DNA of 22,959 bases from Kiritimatiellia bacterium. GTDB lineage: Bacteria > Verrucomicrobiota > Kiritimatiellia > RFP12 > DVOR01. This document shows positions 7,576 to 15,230 of the stretch, piece by piece. Below the pieces are notes generated by a model that made no database searches, was not told where the DNA came from, and saw only the letters and a program-made list of their open reading frames with translations. The translations under genes were made by a program, and so were the position numbers. The DNA is taken from NCBI GenBank assembly GCA_900771325.1, contig CAAGNN010000172.1, forward strand, positions 1-22,959. The letters run 5' to 3'. Each line of letters begins with the position of its first letter. Within the stretch, counting starts at the first letter, position 1.

Positions 7576-8556
7576 CTAGGCCCATTGTTTGAAGATGGGG
7601 TCGAGGTGGCGGGCGCGGAGAGTGGCGATGACCTCGGCGGCGGAGCGGGGGTCGGCCAGAGAGAACTGGGCGGTCTGGTCGGTGGGGTGGGCGTAGCCGC
7701 CGGGGGTGACGTGGCTGCCGGCGCTGAGGGTGTCGGCGCAGAGTTCGGCCATACGGTCGCGGAAGGTGGGAGCTTCGCGGGTGGAGAGGGTGATGCTTGC
7801 TTCGGGGAAGACGATACGGAAGGCGAGCATCAGGCGCTCGAGGGTTTCGTCATCGACCGGGGCGGCGGGGATGAAGCCGCCATCGACCGGGCGGATGCGC
7901 GGGAAGGCGAACTGGATGCGGGCCTGCCAGCACGTTTTCATCAGCATTCGGGCGTGGGCGGCGAGGGCTTCGGCCTCGCTATGCCAATCGCGCAGGCCCA
8001 TCAGAAAGGCGAGGCCGAGGGTGCGGAAGCCGGCGCGCCCGGCGCGGAGTTGGGTGCCCAGGCGCCAGGCGAAGTCGTGCTTGGGGCCGACGGGATGGAG
8101 TGTGGGGTAGAGGGCGCGGTCGTAGGTTTCCTGAAAACAAGTGAGACCCTGGTAGCCGGCGGCGAAGAGGGCGCGGTAGGCCTCCTCGCTCTGCGGAGCG
8201 ACTTCGAGCGAGAGACTCTCAAAGTGGTCGCTCAGGAGCGCAGGGAGGGCGCAGAGGTAGTCGAGCGTGACGTGGCGGGGGTCCTCGCCGGCGACGATGA
8301 GGAGCGAGCGGATGCCGGTGGCCGCGATGGCCTCGCCCTCGCGACGGATTTCGTCGAGCGAGAGGGTGATGCGCGGGAGGGTGTGGTGGCGGCTGGAGAA
8401 GTCGCAGTAGCGGCAGGCGTTGATGCAGCGGTTGGAGATGTAGAGCGGGGCGAAGAGGGCGACGGTGCGGCCGAAGCGGGCCAGGCGCACGCGGCGGGCC
8501 TCGGCGCGCAGGTCGGGGAGGGGACGCGCGAGGAGTTCAGAGAGGGTTGGGGTCAT
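7576..8556 (-). CDS. thiH: 2-iminoacetate synthase (radical SAM tyrosine lyase)
   Basis: This 326-residue radical SAM enzyme cleaves tyrosine to dehydroglycine for the thiamin thiazole ring. The cluster motif is Cys44-x3-Cys48-x2-Cys51 in NRCINACRYC, inside the ThiH-typical context FAPLYISN...CDFS. Further ThiH signatures are YQETY-like CFQETYDRALYPTLHP, GPKHDFAWRL, RAGFRTLGLAFLMGL and the C-terminal THVTPGGYAH-like segment. At 326 residues it is shorter than E. coli ThiH (377) mainly at the N-terminus. It is not HydG, which is about 140 residues longer and has a C-terminal CX2CX22C extension absent here. ATG at 8556 lies one base after the thiG stop. It is the last gene of the long minus-strand run. 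Confidence 0.88.
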   Translation of the reverse strand: MTPTLSELLARPLPDLRAEARRVRLARFGRTVALFAPLYISNRCINACRYCDFSSRHHTLPRITLSLDEIRREGEAIAATGIRSLLIVAGEDPRHVTLDYLCALPALLSDHFESLSLEVAPQSEEAYRALFAAGYQGLTCFQETYDRALYPTLHPVGPKHDFAWRLGTQLRAGRAGFRTLGLAFLMGLRDWHSEAEALAAHARMLMKTCWQARIQFAFPRIRPVDGGFIPAAPVDDETLERLMLAFRIVFPEASITLSTREAPTFRDRMAELCADTLSAGSHVTPGGYAHPTDQTAQFSLADPRSAAEVIATLRARHLDPIFKQWA

Positions 8557-8557
8557 A

Positions 8558-9328
8558 TCAGGCGAAGACTTCGAGGGGAGAGGTGGGCTCGGGCAGACCG
8601 GCCACGGGCGGTTGGGCTTGGAGGGCGAGGGTGGCTGCGTCGATGGCGGAGCGGAAGGCGCGGGCCATTGACACGGGGTCGCGCGCGGCGGCCACGGCGG
8701 TGTTGATGAGCAGGGCGTCGGCCCCGAGCTCAATGGCCTCGGTCGCTTGCGAGGGCAGGCCCAGCCCGGCATCGACCACCACCGGGAGCGTGGCCTGTTC
8801 GATGAGGATGGCGAGCATCTCGCGCGTCTGGAGGCCGCGGTTCGAGCCGATGGGGGCGCCCAGGGGCATTAGCGCGGCGGCCCCGGCGGCCTCCAGGCGC
8901 TTGGCAAGGACCGGGTCGGCCGGCATATAGGGCAGGACGGTGAAGCCCTCCCGGGCGAGCGCCTCGGTGGCACGAAGGGTCTCGATGGGGTCGGGCAAGA
9001 GCCAGCGGGCGTCGGGGTGGATTTCGAGCTTGATCCAGGTGCAGCCGGCGGCCTTGGCGAGGTGGGCCAGGCGGAGGGCCTCCTCGGCATTGCGCGCGCC
9101 GGAGGTGTTGAGCAGGAGGCGGGCGCCGGAGGCCTGGATGGCGCGCAAGATGGCGTCGGAGGCTGGCGCGTCGGCATCCACGCGGGTGAGGGCGGCGGTG
9201 ACGAGTTGGCACTCGGCGGCACGGAGCGTGGCGGCGCAGACGTCGCCCGAAGCGAACTTGCCGGTGCCGAGGAAGAGGCGGTTGGTGAAGGGCTGACCGC
9301 CGATGACGAGGGGCGAGAGAACACTCAT
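8558..9328 (-). CDS. thiG: Thiazole synthase
   Basis: This 256-residue TIM-barrel enzyme condenses deoxyxylulose 5-phosphate, dehydroglycine and the ThiS thiocarboxylate into the thiamin thiazole phosphate. Visible signatures are NRLFLGTGKF at the N-terminus, NTSGARNAEEA (usually NTAGCRTAEEA), the Schiff-base lysine Lys100 in CTWIKLE, ALMPLGAPIGSNRGL, and VVVDAGLGLPSQATEAIELGADALLINTA. The ATG (9328-9326) overlaps the thiF TGA as ATGA, so translation is coupled. AGGAA lies just upstream. The start codon coincides with one of the eight CATG tetramers in the window. Confidence 0.92.
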   Translation of the reverse strand: MSVLSPLVIGGQPFTNRLFLGTGKFASGDVCAATLRAAECQLVTAALTRVDADAPASDAILRAIQASGARLLLNTSGARNAEEALRLAHLAKAAGCTWIKLEIHPDARWLLPDPIETLRATEALAREGFTVLPYMPADPVLAKRLEAAGAAALMPLGAPIGSNRGLQTREMLAILIEQATLPVVVDAGLGLPSQATEAIELGADALLINTAVAAARDPVSMARAFRSAIDAATLALQAQPPVAGLPEPTSPLEVFA

Positions 9329-9924
9329 GGTTGGATTCCTAACAGTAGGGCGATGACGGTGTTGGCCTGGAGCGCGGCGACAATGCCAACGCGCGGGGAG
9401 GCCGGTGGACAGGTGGCCGAGGCTGCAGTGGCGGCATCGCCGGCCAGGTAGAGGGTGGGGCCGAGTCGCCGGAGGGTGATGACCCCGGAGCGGCCCCAGC
9501 CGGCCATCCCCGAGGCGCAGACCAGTGGTTTGCCCGTGGGCAGGAGTGCGCGGAGGAAGGCGGCCTTGGATTCGGGGTTGTCGAAGGCCTCGACAACGAT
9601 GTCGCAATCAGCGAAGGTGGGGCGGAAGTCGGCCTCGGTGAGGCGTTGTGCGTGGGTGTGCAGGTCGAGCGCCGGGGCAATGCGCAGGAGGTTTGTACAG
9701 AGGGCTGCGACCTTGGGCAGCCCCACCTGGTCGCGGAAGTAGAACTGGCGGTTGAGGTTGCTCTCGCTCACCACGTCGAAGTCCACCACGGTCAGGTGAC
9801 CGACCCCGGCGCGCGTGAGGTGCATCGCGATGTTCGAGCCCAGACCGCCCGCCCCGGCAATGCCAACGCGCGCACGTCCCAGGCGTTGAGCTTCTTCGGG
9901 GGTGAGGAGAGGATTGGGGGTCAT
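9325..9924 (-). CDS. thiF: ThiS adenylyltransferase, short ThiF type
   Basis: This 199-residue E1-like enzyme adenylates the C-terminal glycine of ThiS. The nucleotide-binding loop GIAGAGGLGSN (21-31), VDFDVVSESNLNRQFY, the IVVEAFDNPESK segment and the C-terminal PRVGIVAALQANTVIALLLG match the short ThiF type found next to thiS-thiG-thiH in anaerobes, which lacks the C-terminal zinc-binding CxxC region of E. coli ThiF. The start ATG overlaps the preceding HydE-like stop as ATGA, and its own stop overlaps thiG in the same way. The presence of thiG and thiH argues against the alternative homocysteine-synthesis role of related ThiF-like proteins. Confidence 0.85.
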   Translation of the reverse strand: MTPNPLLTPEEAQRLGRARVGIAGAGGLGSNIAMHLTRAGVGHLTVVDFDVVSESNLNRQFYFRDQVGLPKVAALCTNLLRIAPALDLHTHAQRLTEADFRPTFADCDIVVEAFDNPESKAAFLRALLPTGKPLVCASGMAGWGRSGVITLRRLGPTLYLAGDAATAASATCPPASPRVGIVAALQANTVIALLLGIQP

Positions 9925-10319
9925 TGCGCCTCCTGATAGTGCTTGGGGGTGCCGGGGGTGTGCCAGGCCACGGTGCAGCCGGCCAGGCGAATACGTGCTT
10001 CAAGGCAGCCGCGGCACTTGAGGGGGTCTTCGCCGATGCAGGGTTTGTTTTCGTAGAGCTGGTAGTCGGCGCGGTAGAGGCGGTCGGTGATATTGGGCAT
10101 CACCACATTTGCGCCGGCGCGCAGACCGCGTTCGCGGCCGTCATCCTGCAAGGCTTGGAGGGCGGTGGCGGCGGCAATGTTGCAGGTGGGCAGGAGGAGC
10201 CTGGCGGCGGCCTCCAACGCGGCGAAGAGCGTGCCATCGGCCACGGAGAGCAGGCGCACAAGGTCCGTGCGGGTGAGGCTCGCGGGGTCCTGCTCGGCGC
10301 GGGCGAGGAGGTCGGTCAC
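9921..10319 (-). CDS. HydE-like protein lacking the radical SAM core (internal deletion)
   Basis: The 132-residue product joins the two ends of HydE. Residues 1 to about 38 (SLTRTDLVRLLS...LFAALEAAA) resemble the N-terminal helices of HydE. From residue 41 (LLLPTCNIAAATALQAL...GRERGLRAGANVVMPNIT) it matches the HydE C-terminus. The middle, some 230 residues with the SAM-binding CX3CX2C motif, is absent without a frame disruption; the junction maps to about 10196-10210. The C-terminal part keeps Cys-x7-Cys-x2-Cys (PCIGEDPLKCRGC), the spacing of the auxiliary cluster described in Thermotoga HydE. The GTG start overlaps the bioB TGA (GTGA), and the stop overlaps thiF (ATGA). It cannot be a radical SAM enzyme; it is either a relic or a small Fe-S protein kept for another role. 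Confidence 0.75.
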   Translation of the reverse strand: MTDLLARAEQDPASLTRTDLVRLLSVADGTLFAALEAAARLLLPTCNIAAATALQALQDDGRERGLRAGANVVMPNITDRLYRADYQLYENKPCIGEDPLKCRGCLEARIRLAGCTVAWHTPGTPKHYQEAQ

Positions 10320-11299
10320 GAGAAGGCCTCCAGGGCGGTGCGGAAGGCTTCGTCCTCGGGTACGGAGCGGCCGCGGGTGGTGAGGTAGCCGCCGGTGATG
10401 AAGGAGTTCATCCCTGCGAGCATCAGGAGCCCCTGGAAGTCCTTCATCGTCGTCTCGCGGCCAGCGGCGAACTTGAGGGTCTTGGTGGGGTTGACCAGAC
10501 GGACCATTGCGAAGGTGCGGGCGACCTCGGCTGGCTGGAGGATGGGGCGATCTTCCAGGGGCGTGCCGGGAATGGGCAGGAGGACGTTGAGGGGAATGCC
10601 GTCGACATCGAGGTCGCGGCAGGCGAAGGCGAGGCTGACGCGGTCGGCCCAGGTTTCGCCCAACCCCAGGATGCCGCCGGTGCAGGTGCCGATACCGTGG
10701 CGCTTGAGGGCGCGAATGGTGGCCACCTTCTCCTCGATGGTGTGGGTGGTGGCGATGAGTTCGCCATAGCGCTCGGGGGCGGTCTGGAGGTTCATGTTGT
10801 AGCGGTGGACCCCGTGGGCGGCGAGGCGGGCGGCCGTTTCGTCGGAGAGCAAGCCGAGGGAGACGCAGACGTGGAGGTCGGGGAAGGCCACGTGCAGGCG
10901 GTCGATGGCCTCGAGGATGGCCTCGAACTCGGGCGTGGGGCGCTCGTAGCCGCGGCCGCCGGTGACGATGCCATAGGTGCGCACGCCCTGAAGGTAGACC
11001 TTGCGGGCATCGGCAACGATGGCATCGGCGGTCATCAGGGGGTGCTCGTCGATGCCGGTGTTGTGGCAGGCGGCCTGGGCGCAGAAGCGGCAGTTCTGCG
11101 AGCAGTGACCGCTCTTGGCGTTGACAATCGAGCAGGGAACGATGGGCTTGGCGAAGGCCACGCGCACCTTGTTGGTCAGGGAGACGAGGTCGAGCAGGTC
11201 CGGCCCCTGCACTTCGCCCAGGGCAAGGGCTTCGGCACGGGTGAGGGCGTGACCATCCAGGACGGCGTAGGCCGCTTCAATGGCGGGGTGAAGGTGCAT
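10316..11299 (-). CDS. bioB: Biotin synthase
   Basis: This 327-residue radical SAM enzyme inserts sulfur into dethiobiotin. The SAM cluster cysteines are Cys66, Cys70 and Cys73 in SGHCSQNCRFCAQ. Family signatures follow: YNMNLQTAPERY, GIGTCTGGILGLGE, DGIPLNVLLPIPGTPLE, FAAGRET and GGYLTTRGR. Of the four ligands of the [2Fe-2S] cluster in E. coli BioB, Cys145, Cys206 and Arg281 are present, but the position of Cys97 reads Gly (Gly110 in TYGIVTGGRG), a pattern seen in BioB of strict anaerobes. ATG at 11299 has AAGGAA upstream and is two bases from the mnmA stop. No other bio gene is in the window. Confidence 0.9.
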   Translation of the reverse strand: MHLHPAIEAAYAVLDGHALTRAEALALGEVQGPDLLDLVSLTNKVRVAFAKPIVPCSIVNAKSGHCSQNCRFCAQAACHNTGIDEHPLMTADAIVADARKVYLQGVRTYGIVTGGRGYERPTPEFEAILEAIDRLHVAFPDLHVCVSLGLLSDETAARLAAHGVHRYNMNLQTAPERYGELIATTHTIEEKVATIRALKRHGIGTCTGGILGLGETWADRVSLAFACRDLDVDGIPLNVLLPIPGTPLEDRPILQPAEVARTFAMVRLVNPTKTLKFAAGRETTMKDFQGLLMLAGMNSFITGGYLTTRGRSVPEDEAFRTALEAFS

Positions 11300-11301
11300 T
11301 C

Positions 11302-12345
11302 TTAACTTCCTTTCTCAATCAGGGCGCAGCCGAGGATTTCCTCGCCGCGCGAGAAGACGGTCGTCTGCCCGGGGGCCGGCGCAAAGAGTCCGCCGGGAAC
11401 GGTGAGGGTTTGGCCGCAGCGCGTGGCCGGGACGGGGCGGGCGGAGGAGCGCACGCGCACCTCCAGTTCGCCCTCGGCGGGCTGGGCAATCCAATGGAGC
11501 GGCCCGAGGGTGAGGCGGTGGGCGCGCGTAGCCTCGGCCGGGCCGACGACGAGGGCGTTGCGGCAGGGGTCGATGCGCAGAACATAGAGGGGCCGGGCGG
11601 CGGCAATGCCCAGCCCCTTGCGCTGGCCGAGGGTGTAGTGCCAGTGGCCGCGATGGGTGCCGAGGCGCTGGCCGGTGGTGTCCTCGATGGGGCCGGGCAC
11701 GTCGGGCCGGCCGATGAGTTCGCCGAGTTCGCCGCTATAGAAGTCCTGACTCTCCGCGAGGCTGAGCATCTCCGGGGCGAGGGTACGGGCGAGCTCGCGA
11801 ACCTCGGCCTTGGTCCGCTCGCCGAGGGGGAAGAGGGCTTCGCGTAGCTGGGCTTGGGCGAGGCGGGCGAGAAAGTAGGTCTGGTCCTTGGTGCGGTCGG
11901 CGGCCATCAGGAGGCGGATCGTGCCGTCGGCCGCGTGGCGGAGGCGGGCATAGTGGCCGGTGGCAAAGCGATCGAAGGCCAAACCGCTCTCGCGGGCCAG
12001 ACGCGGCAGGAGGCCGAACTTCATCATTGCGTTGCAGCGCAGACAGGGGTTGGGCGTGCGCCCGGCAAGATACTCGGCACGGAAGTCGGCCAGGATGTGG
12101 CGCTCGTAGGCTTCGGCGCAGTCAATGACGTGCAAGGGCACGCCCAGGCGCTGGCAGAGCGCTTGGGCACGCGCAATATCGGCCGCCTCGCCGGGGCCGA
12201 AACAGGCATCCTTTGCTCCGCCGCGGTAGCGCCCGGCTTGCCATAGGCGCATCGTCAGGCCAAAGACCTCGTGGCCCTCGGCCTTCAGCAGCGCCAGGGC
12301 GACGGCGGAATCGATCCCGCCCGAGAGACCAACCGCCACCTTCAT
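11302..12345 (-). CDS. mnmA: tRNA-specific 2-thiouridylase MnmA
   Basis: This 347-residue enzyme thiolates U34 of Glu, Gln and Lys tRNAs. The PP-loop is GLSGGIDSAVA (6-16); the catalytic Cys101 is in TPNPCLRCN; DRTKDQTYFLARL and HWHYTLGQRKGLGIA are family signatures; and the C-terminal beta-barrel is present. The position of the second, persulfide-forming cysteine (Cys199 in E. coli) reads Tyr203 in ESQDFYSG, so sulfur transfer may use a different thiol or cluster; Cys48 and Cys104 are nearby candidates. The ATG overlaps the nadA stop by one base (TGATG). The frame stays open upstream, but that part overlaps nadA and has no similarity to the family. Confidence 0.9.
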   Translation of the reverse strand: MKVAVGLSGGIDSAVALALLKAEGHEVFGLTMRLWQAGRYRGGAKDACFGPGEAADIARAQALCQRLGVPLHVIDCAEAYERHILADFRAEYLAGRTPNPCLRCNAMMKFGLLPRLARESGLAFDRFATGHYARLRHAADGTIRLLMAADRTKDQTYFLARLAQAQLREALFPLGERTKAEVRELARTLAPEMLSLAESQDFYSGELGELIGRPDVPGPIEDTTGQRLGTHRGHWHYTLGQRKGLGIAAARPLYVLRIDPCRNALVVGPAEATRAHRLTLGPLHWIAQPAEGELEVRVRSSARPVPATRCGQTLTVPGGLFAPAPGQTTVFSRGEEILGCALIEKGS

Positions 12346-13247
12346 CAGCAGAGCTCCAGCATTGCCTCGATGGGTTTTCGGGCGCGGGGGATGAGGTCCG
12401 GTGGGAGGGTGATTTCGGTGGTGCCCTCGCGCAGGGCAAAGAGCATATCCTCGACGGTGGTGCGCTTCATATTGGGGCAGAGGACGCGCTCGCTGAGGGG
12501 GAAGAAGCGCTTGGTGGGGTTCTCCTGGCGCAGGCGGTGGAGGAGGCCGACTTCGGTGCCGACGATGAAGTCGGTGGTCGGGTTCTCGCGGGCATCGCGG
12601 AGCATTCCGCCGGTGGAGAGGGCGGCATCGGCCAGGGCGACGACGGCGGGGGCGCACTCGGGGTGAACCACGAGGCGGGCACCGGGGTGTTCGGCGCGGG
12701 CGGCCTCGACGATGGCCGGGGTGAGGCGCGCGTGGGTAGGGCAACAGCCGGGCCAGAGGTGGAAGGTGCGGCCGGTTTCGCGCATCAGGTTCGCGCCGAG
12801 GTTCGCGTCGGGCACAAAGAGGATCTCACGCTCGCGGGGGATGCTCTCGATAATCTTCCGGGCGTTGCCGGAGGTGCAGCAGAGGTCGACCTCGGCCTTC
12901 GTCTCGGCGGTGGTGTTCACATAGGCCACCACCAAGACCCCAGGGTGCTTGGCCTTCCACGCGCGCAGGGCTTCGGGGGTGACCGTATTGGCCATCGGGC
13001 AACCGGCGTGGGGATTGGGCAGGAGGACGGTAGCCTGGGGCGAGAGGAGCTTGGCGGTCTCGGCCATAAAGCGTACGCCGCAGAAGAGGATGGTCTTGGC
13101 CTGACAGGCGGCGGCCTTGCGGCTGAGTTCGAGGGAGTCGCCCACGAAGTCGGCCAAGTCCTGCACTTCGGGCAGGGTGTAGTTGTGGGCCAGGATGATG
13201 GCATCGCGGGCCTTGGCCAGGGCGCGGATTTCGGCTTCGAGGGTCAT
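12345..13247 (-). CDS. nadA: Quinolinate synthase
   Basis: This 300-residue enzyme condenses iminoaspartate and dihydroxyacetone phosphate to quinolinate for NAD synthesis, with an oxygen-labile [4Fe-4S] cluster. Cluster ligands are Cys83 (AGCPMAN), Cys169 (WPGCCPTH) and Cys257 (LCPNMKRTT). The HNYTLPEVQDLADFVGDS start, FCGVRFMAETAK, VAYVNTTAETKAEVDLCCTS and the TEVGLLHRL motif are diagnostic. ATG at 13247 is chosen because GGAGG sits 6 bases upstream, inside the last codons of thiS, one base after whose stop nadA begins. No nadB or nadC is visible in the window. Confidence 0.93.
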   Translation of the reverse strand: MTLEAEIRALAKARDAIILAHNYTLPEVQDLADFVGDSLELSRKAAACQAKTILFCGVRFMAETAKLLSPQATVLLPNPHAGCPMANTVTPEALRAWKAKHPGVLVVAYVNTTAETKAEVDLCCTSGNARKIIESIPREREILFVPDANLGANLMRETGRTFHLWPGCCPTHARLTPAIVEAARAEHPGARLVVHPECAPAVVALADAALSTGGMLRDARENPTTDFIVGTEVGLLHRLRQENPTKRFFPLSERVLCPNMKRTTVEDMLFALREGTTEITLPPDLIPRARKPIEAMLELC

Positions 13248-13248
13248 C

Positions 13249-13443
13249 TTAACCTCCGGCAACGATGGAGAAGGCGTTGAGGGTGTCGCCCTCGGCGAGC
13301 GGGGCATCGGCCCCCGGGGCGAGGACTTGGCCGTTGAGTTCGCAGAGGGTTCGGGCGGGGTCTAGGCCGCGCTCGCGGAGGAAGTCTGCGAGCCTTTCGG
13401 CCTTTGTTTCGGCGGGGGTGCCTTGGAAGGTGAAATGGGGCAT
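13249..13443 (-). CDS. thiS: Sulfur carrier protein ThiS
   Basis: This 64-residue ubiquitin-fold protein carries sulfur as a C-terminal thiocarboxylate for ThiG. It has the expected size, ends in VAGG, and has the internal LNGQVLAPGADAPLAEGDTLNAFSIVAGG segment typical of ThiS (NG near the middle, L/G-D-x-(L/V)-x(4)-V-x-GG at the end). It is separated by 17 bases from cysN and by one base from nadA. It could in principle be another sulfur carrier of the family, but thiF, thiG and thiH in the same run support ThiS. The GGA GGT codons of its last two glycines also form the nadA Shine-Dalgarno sequence. Confidence 0.88.
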   Translation of the reverse strand: MPHFTFQGTPAETKAERLADFLRERGLDPARTLCELNGQVLAPGADAPLAEGDTLNAFSIVAGG

Positions 13444-13460
13444 CTCGGTGGGCCTTTCGA

Positions 13461-15179
13461 TTAGAGACCCCAGGCGGTGGGGTCGGGGAGAATCCGGTTG
13501 CGGATCAGGAGGTCGAGGAGTGCGGCGAGGGTCGCTTCGTCGTTCTCCCCAGCTGGAAGGGGCTGCTGCACCTCGCCCAGGGTGATGGCTAGGCCGCTCT
13601 CGGGCGCGGCGTGGGCCGAGAGGAAGAGGAAGCCGGCATCGACGAAGGCGGCGGCGAGGGTGGGCAGGGCGGCCTCGGCCTCGGGGTTCTGCGGGCAGAG
13701 GAGGTAGGCATTCACCTGCAACCCGAAGAGGCGCTCTTCGAGCCGGGCGGCCAGGCGCGGGGCATCTTCGCCGGCGAGCTTGAGCCAGGCGCCGCGGTGG
13801 CGCTGGGCTTGGGCGCGGCGGGCGGGGGGCACGAGACCATTACGGAAGCCGGGCACGCGGGCCGGGAGGAGGGCTTCGCCGCGCAGGGCGGTGATAATCA
13901 TCCCGGCGCCGGCGGTGGCGTTGGTGACGGGGTCAACGAGGATGAAGCGGCCGGTGGCGCGGTTTTGGGTGTAGGGGTCGAAGGGGATTGGGCGGGTGGT
14001 CTCCAGCGTGACCTCGGCAATGGCGTTGAGGGGAAGCTCCTCGGCCGGGGAGCGCGCGAGGGTGTTCACATCGATGCGCGCATTGAGGGCGGTGACGCGG
14101 GCCTTGAGCCAAGCCGAGCCGTGGCGCAGAAGGTAGTCGCGCCCGGGCTTGAGGGGGGCGGCGTCCATCCACAGGAGGTGGACGCGGAAGGCTTGGGCCT
14201 GTTGGGGCTCCTGGCCGCGCTTGACAATCCAGTCGCCGCTGCTGATGTCAATCTCGTCCTCGAGCGTCAGGACGATCGCCTGGGGCGGGAAGGCGACCTC
14301 AAGGTTGCCATCGGCCGTCACGATGGCCTTGACGCGCGAGGTCTTGCCGGAGGGGAGGATGGTCACCTCCTCGCCGGGGCGAATGGTCCCGGAGGCGACC
14401 GAGCCGGCAAAGCCGCGGAAGTCGAGGTTCGGGCGGATGACGGTCTGGACCGGGAAGCGGAAGGTGTTTAAGTTGCGGTCTTGGCCAATATCGACCGTTT
14501 CGAGGAAGGGGAGGAGTGCCGGGCCGGTGTAGTAGGGGGTGAGGGCGGGGTTGGGCTCGACCACGTTGGTGCCCTTGAGGGCCGAGAGGGGGATGAAGGT
14601 GAGGGTGGTGTGCGAGGAGCCCAGGTGCGCCTGGTGCCAGAAGTCGCGGAAGGCCTGCTCGATTTCGCGGAAGCGCGCCTCGCTGTAGTCCACCAGGTCC
14701 ATCTTGTTGACGGCCACGACAATGTGGCGGATGCCCAGGAGCGAGACGATGAAGGCGTGTCGGCGGGTCTGGGTGATGACGCCGTGGCGGGCATCGATGA
14801 GGATGATGGCGAGGTCGGCGGTGGAGGCGCCGGTGGCCATATTGCGGGTGTACTGCTCGTGGCCGGGGCAGTCGGCAATGATGAACTTGCGGCGGGGGGT
14901 GGCGAAGTAGCGGTAGGCCACATCGATGGTGATGCCCTGCTCGCGCTCGGCCTTGAGGCCATCGAGGAGGAGGGCGTAGTCAATCTCGCCTGCGCCGGTG
15001 GTGCCGTTCTTGCCGGAGGCTTCGCGCAGGGCCGAGAGCTGGTCATCGAAGATGAGCTTGCTATCGTAGAGCAGGCGGCCGATAAGGGTCGATTTGCCAT
15101 CGTCGACCGAACCGCAGGTGAGAAAGCGCAGGAGGGACTTCTTTTCGTGGGCATCAAGATAGGCTGAAATGTCGTTCAT
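13461..15179 (-). CDS. cysN: Sulfate adenylyltransferase large subunit with degenerate APS-kinase domain
   Basis: The 572-residue GTPase subunit of ATP sulfurylase partners with CysD to make APS. The GTP-binding motifs are intact: GSVDDGKST (23-31), DCPGHEQY (103-110) and NKMD (158-161), followed by the two beta-barrel domains to about residue 440. Residues 455-572 align with the APS kinase domain of CysNC/NodQ fusions (RRAQAQRHRGAWLKLAG...LEERLFGLQVNAYLL...FVDAGFLFLSAHAAPE). The kinase P-loop (GxSGxGKS) is replaced by GEDAPRL, so this domain cannot bind ATP in the normal way. Upstream lies a 632-base repeat island instead of the usual close junction to cysD. thiS follows after 17 bases. Confidence 0.92.
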   Translation of the reverse strand: MNDISAYLDAHEKKSLLRFLTCGSVDDGKSTLIGRLLYDSKLIFDDQLSALREASGKNGTTGAGEIDYALLLDGLKAEREQGITIDVAYRYFATPRRKFIIADCPGHEQYTRNMATGASTADLAIILIDARHGVITQTRRHAFIVSLLGIRHIVVAVNKMDLVDYSEARFREIEQAFRDFWHQAHLGSSHTTLTFIPLSALKGTNVVEPNPALTPYYTGPALLPFLETVDIGQDRNLNTFRFPVQTVIRPNLDFRGFAGSVASGTIRPGEEVTILPSGKTSRVKAIVTADGNLEVAFPPQAIVLTLEDEIDISSGDWIVKRGQEPQQAQAFRVHLLWMDAAPLKPGRDYLLRHGSAWLKARVTALNARIDVNTLARSPAEELPLNAIAEVTLETTRPIPFDPYTQNRATGRFILVDPVTNATAGAGMIITALRGEALLPARVPGFRNGLVPPARRAQAQRHRGAWLKLAGEDAPRLAARLEERLFGLQVNAYLLCPQNPEAEAALPTLAAAFVDAGFLFLSAHAAPESGLAITLGEVQQPLPAGENDEATLAALLDLLIRNRILPDPTAWGL

Positions 15180-15230
15180 AACGTCTCCAAAGTCAGGGTT
15201 GAGGGGTGGGGGAGGGGGGCGCTGCGCGCC

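Noticed and set aside
7576..8556. HydG instead of ThiH
   Set aside because: The length (326 residues) and absence of the C-terminal cysteine extension exclude HydG; the internal motifs are those of ThiH.
7564..8706. Long + strand open frame opposite thiH
   Set aside because: Antisense shadow with Gly/Glu/Ala-rich low-complexity product; thiH is clearly the real gene. The same applies to long + strand frames at 12213-13280, 13611-14471, 16721-17614 and 20534-21355.
9325..13443. ThiS/ThiF as a protein-thiocarboxylate homocysteine synthesis system
   Set aside because: Such systems occur next to sulfate assimilation genes in some bacteria, but ThiG and ThiH in the same run and the absence of a matching hydrolase or homocysteine synthase favour thiamin thiazole synthesis.
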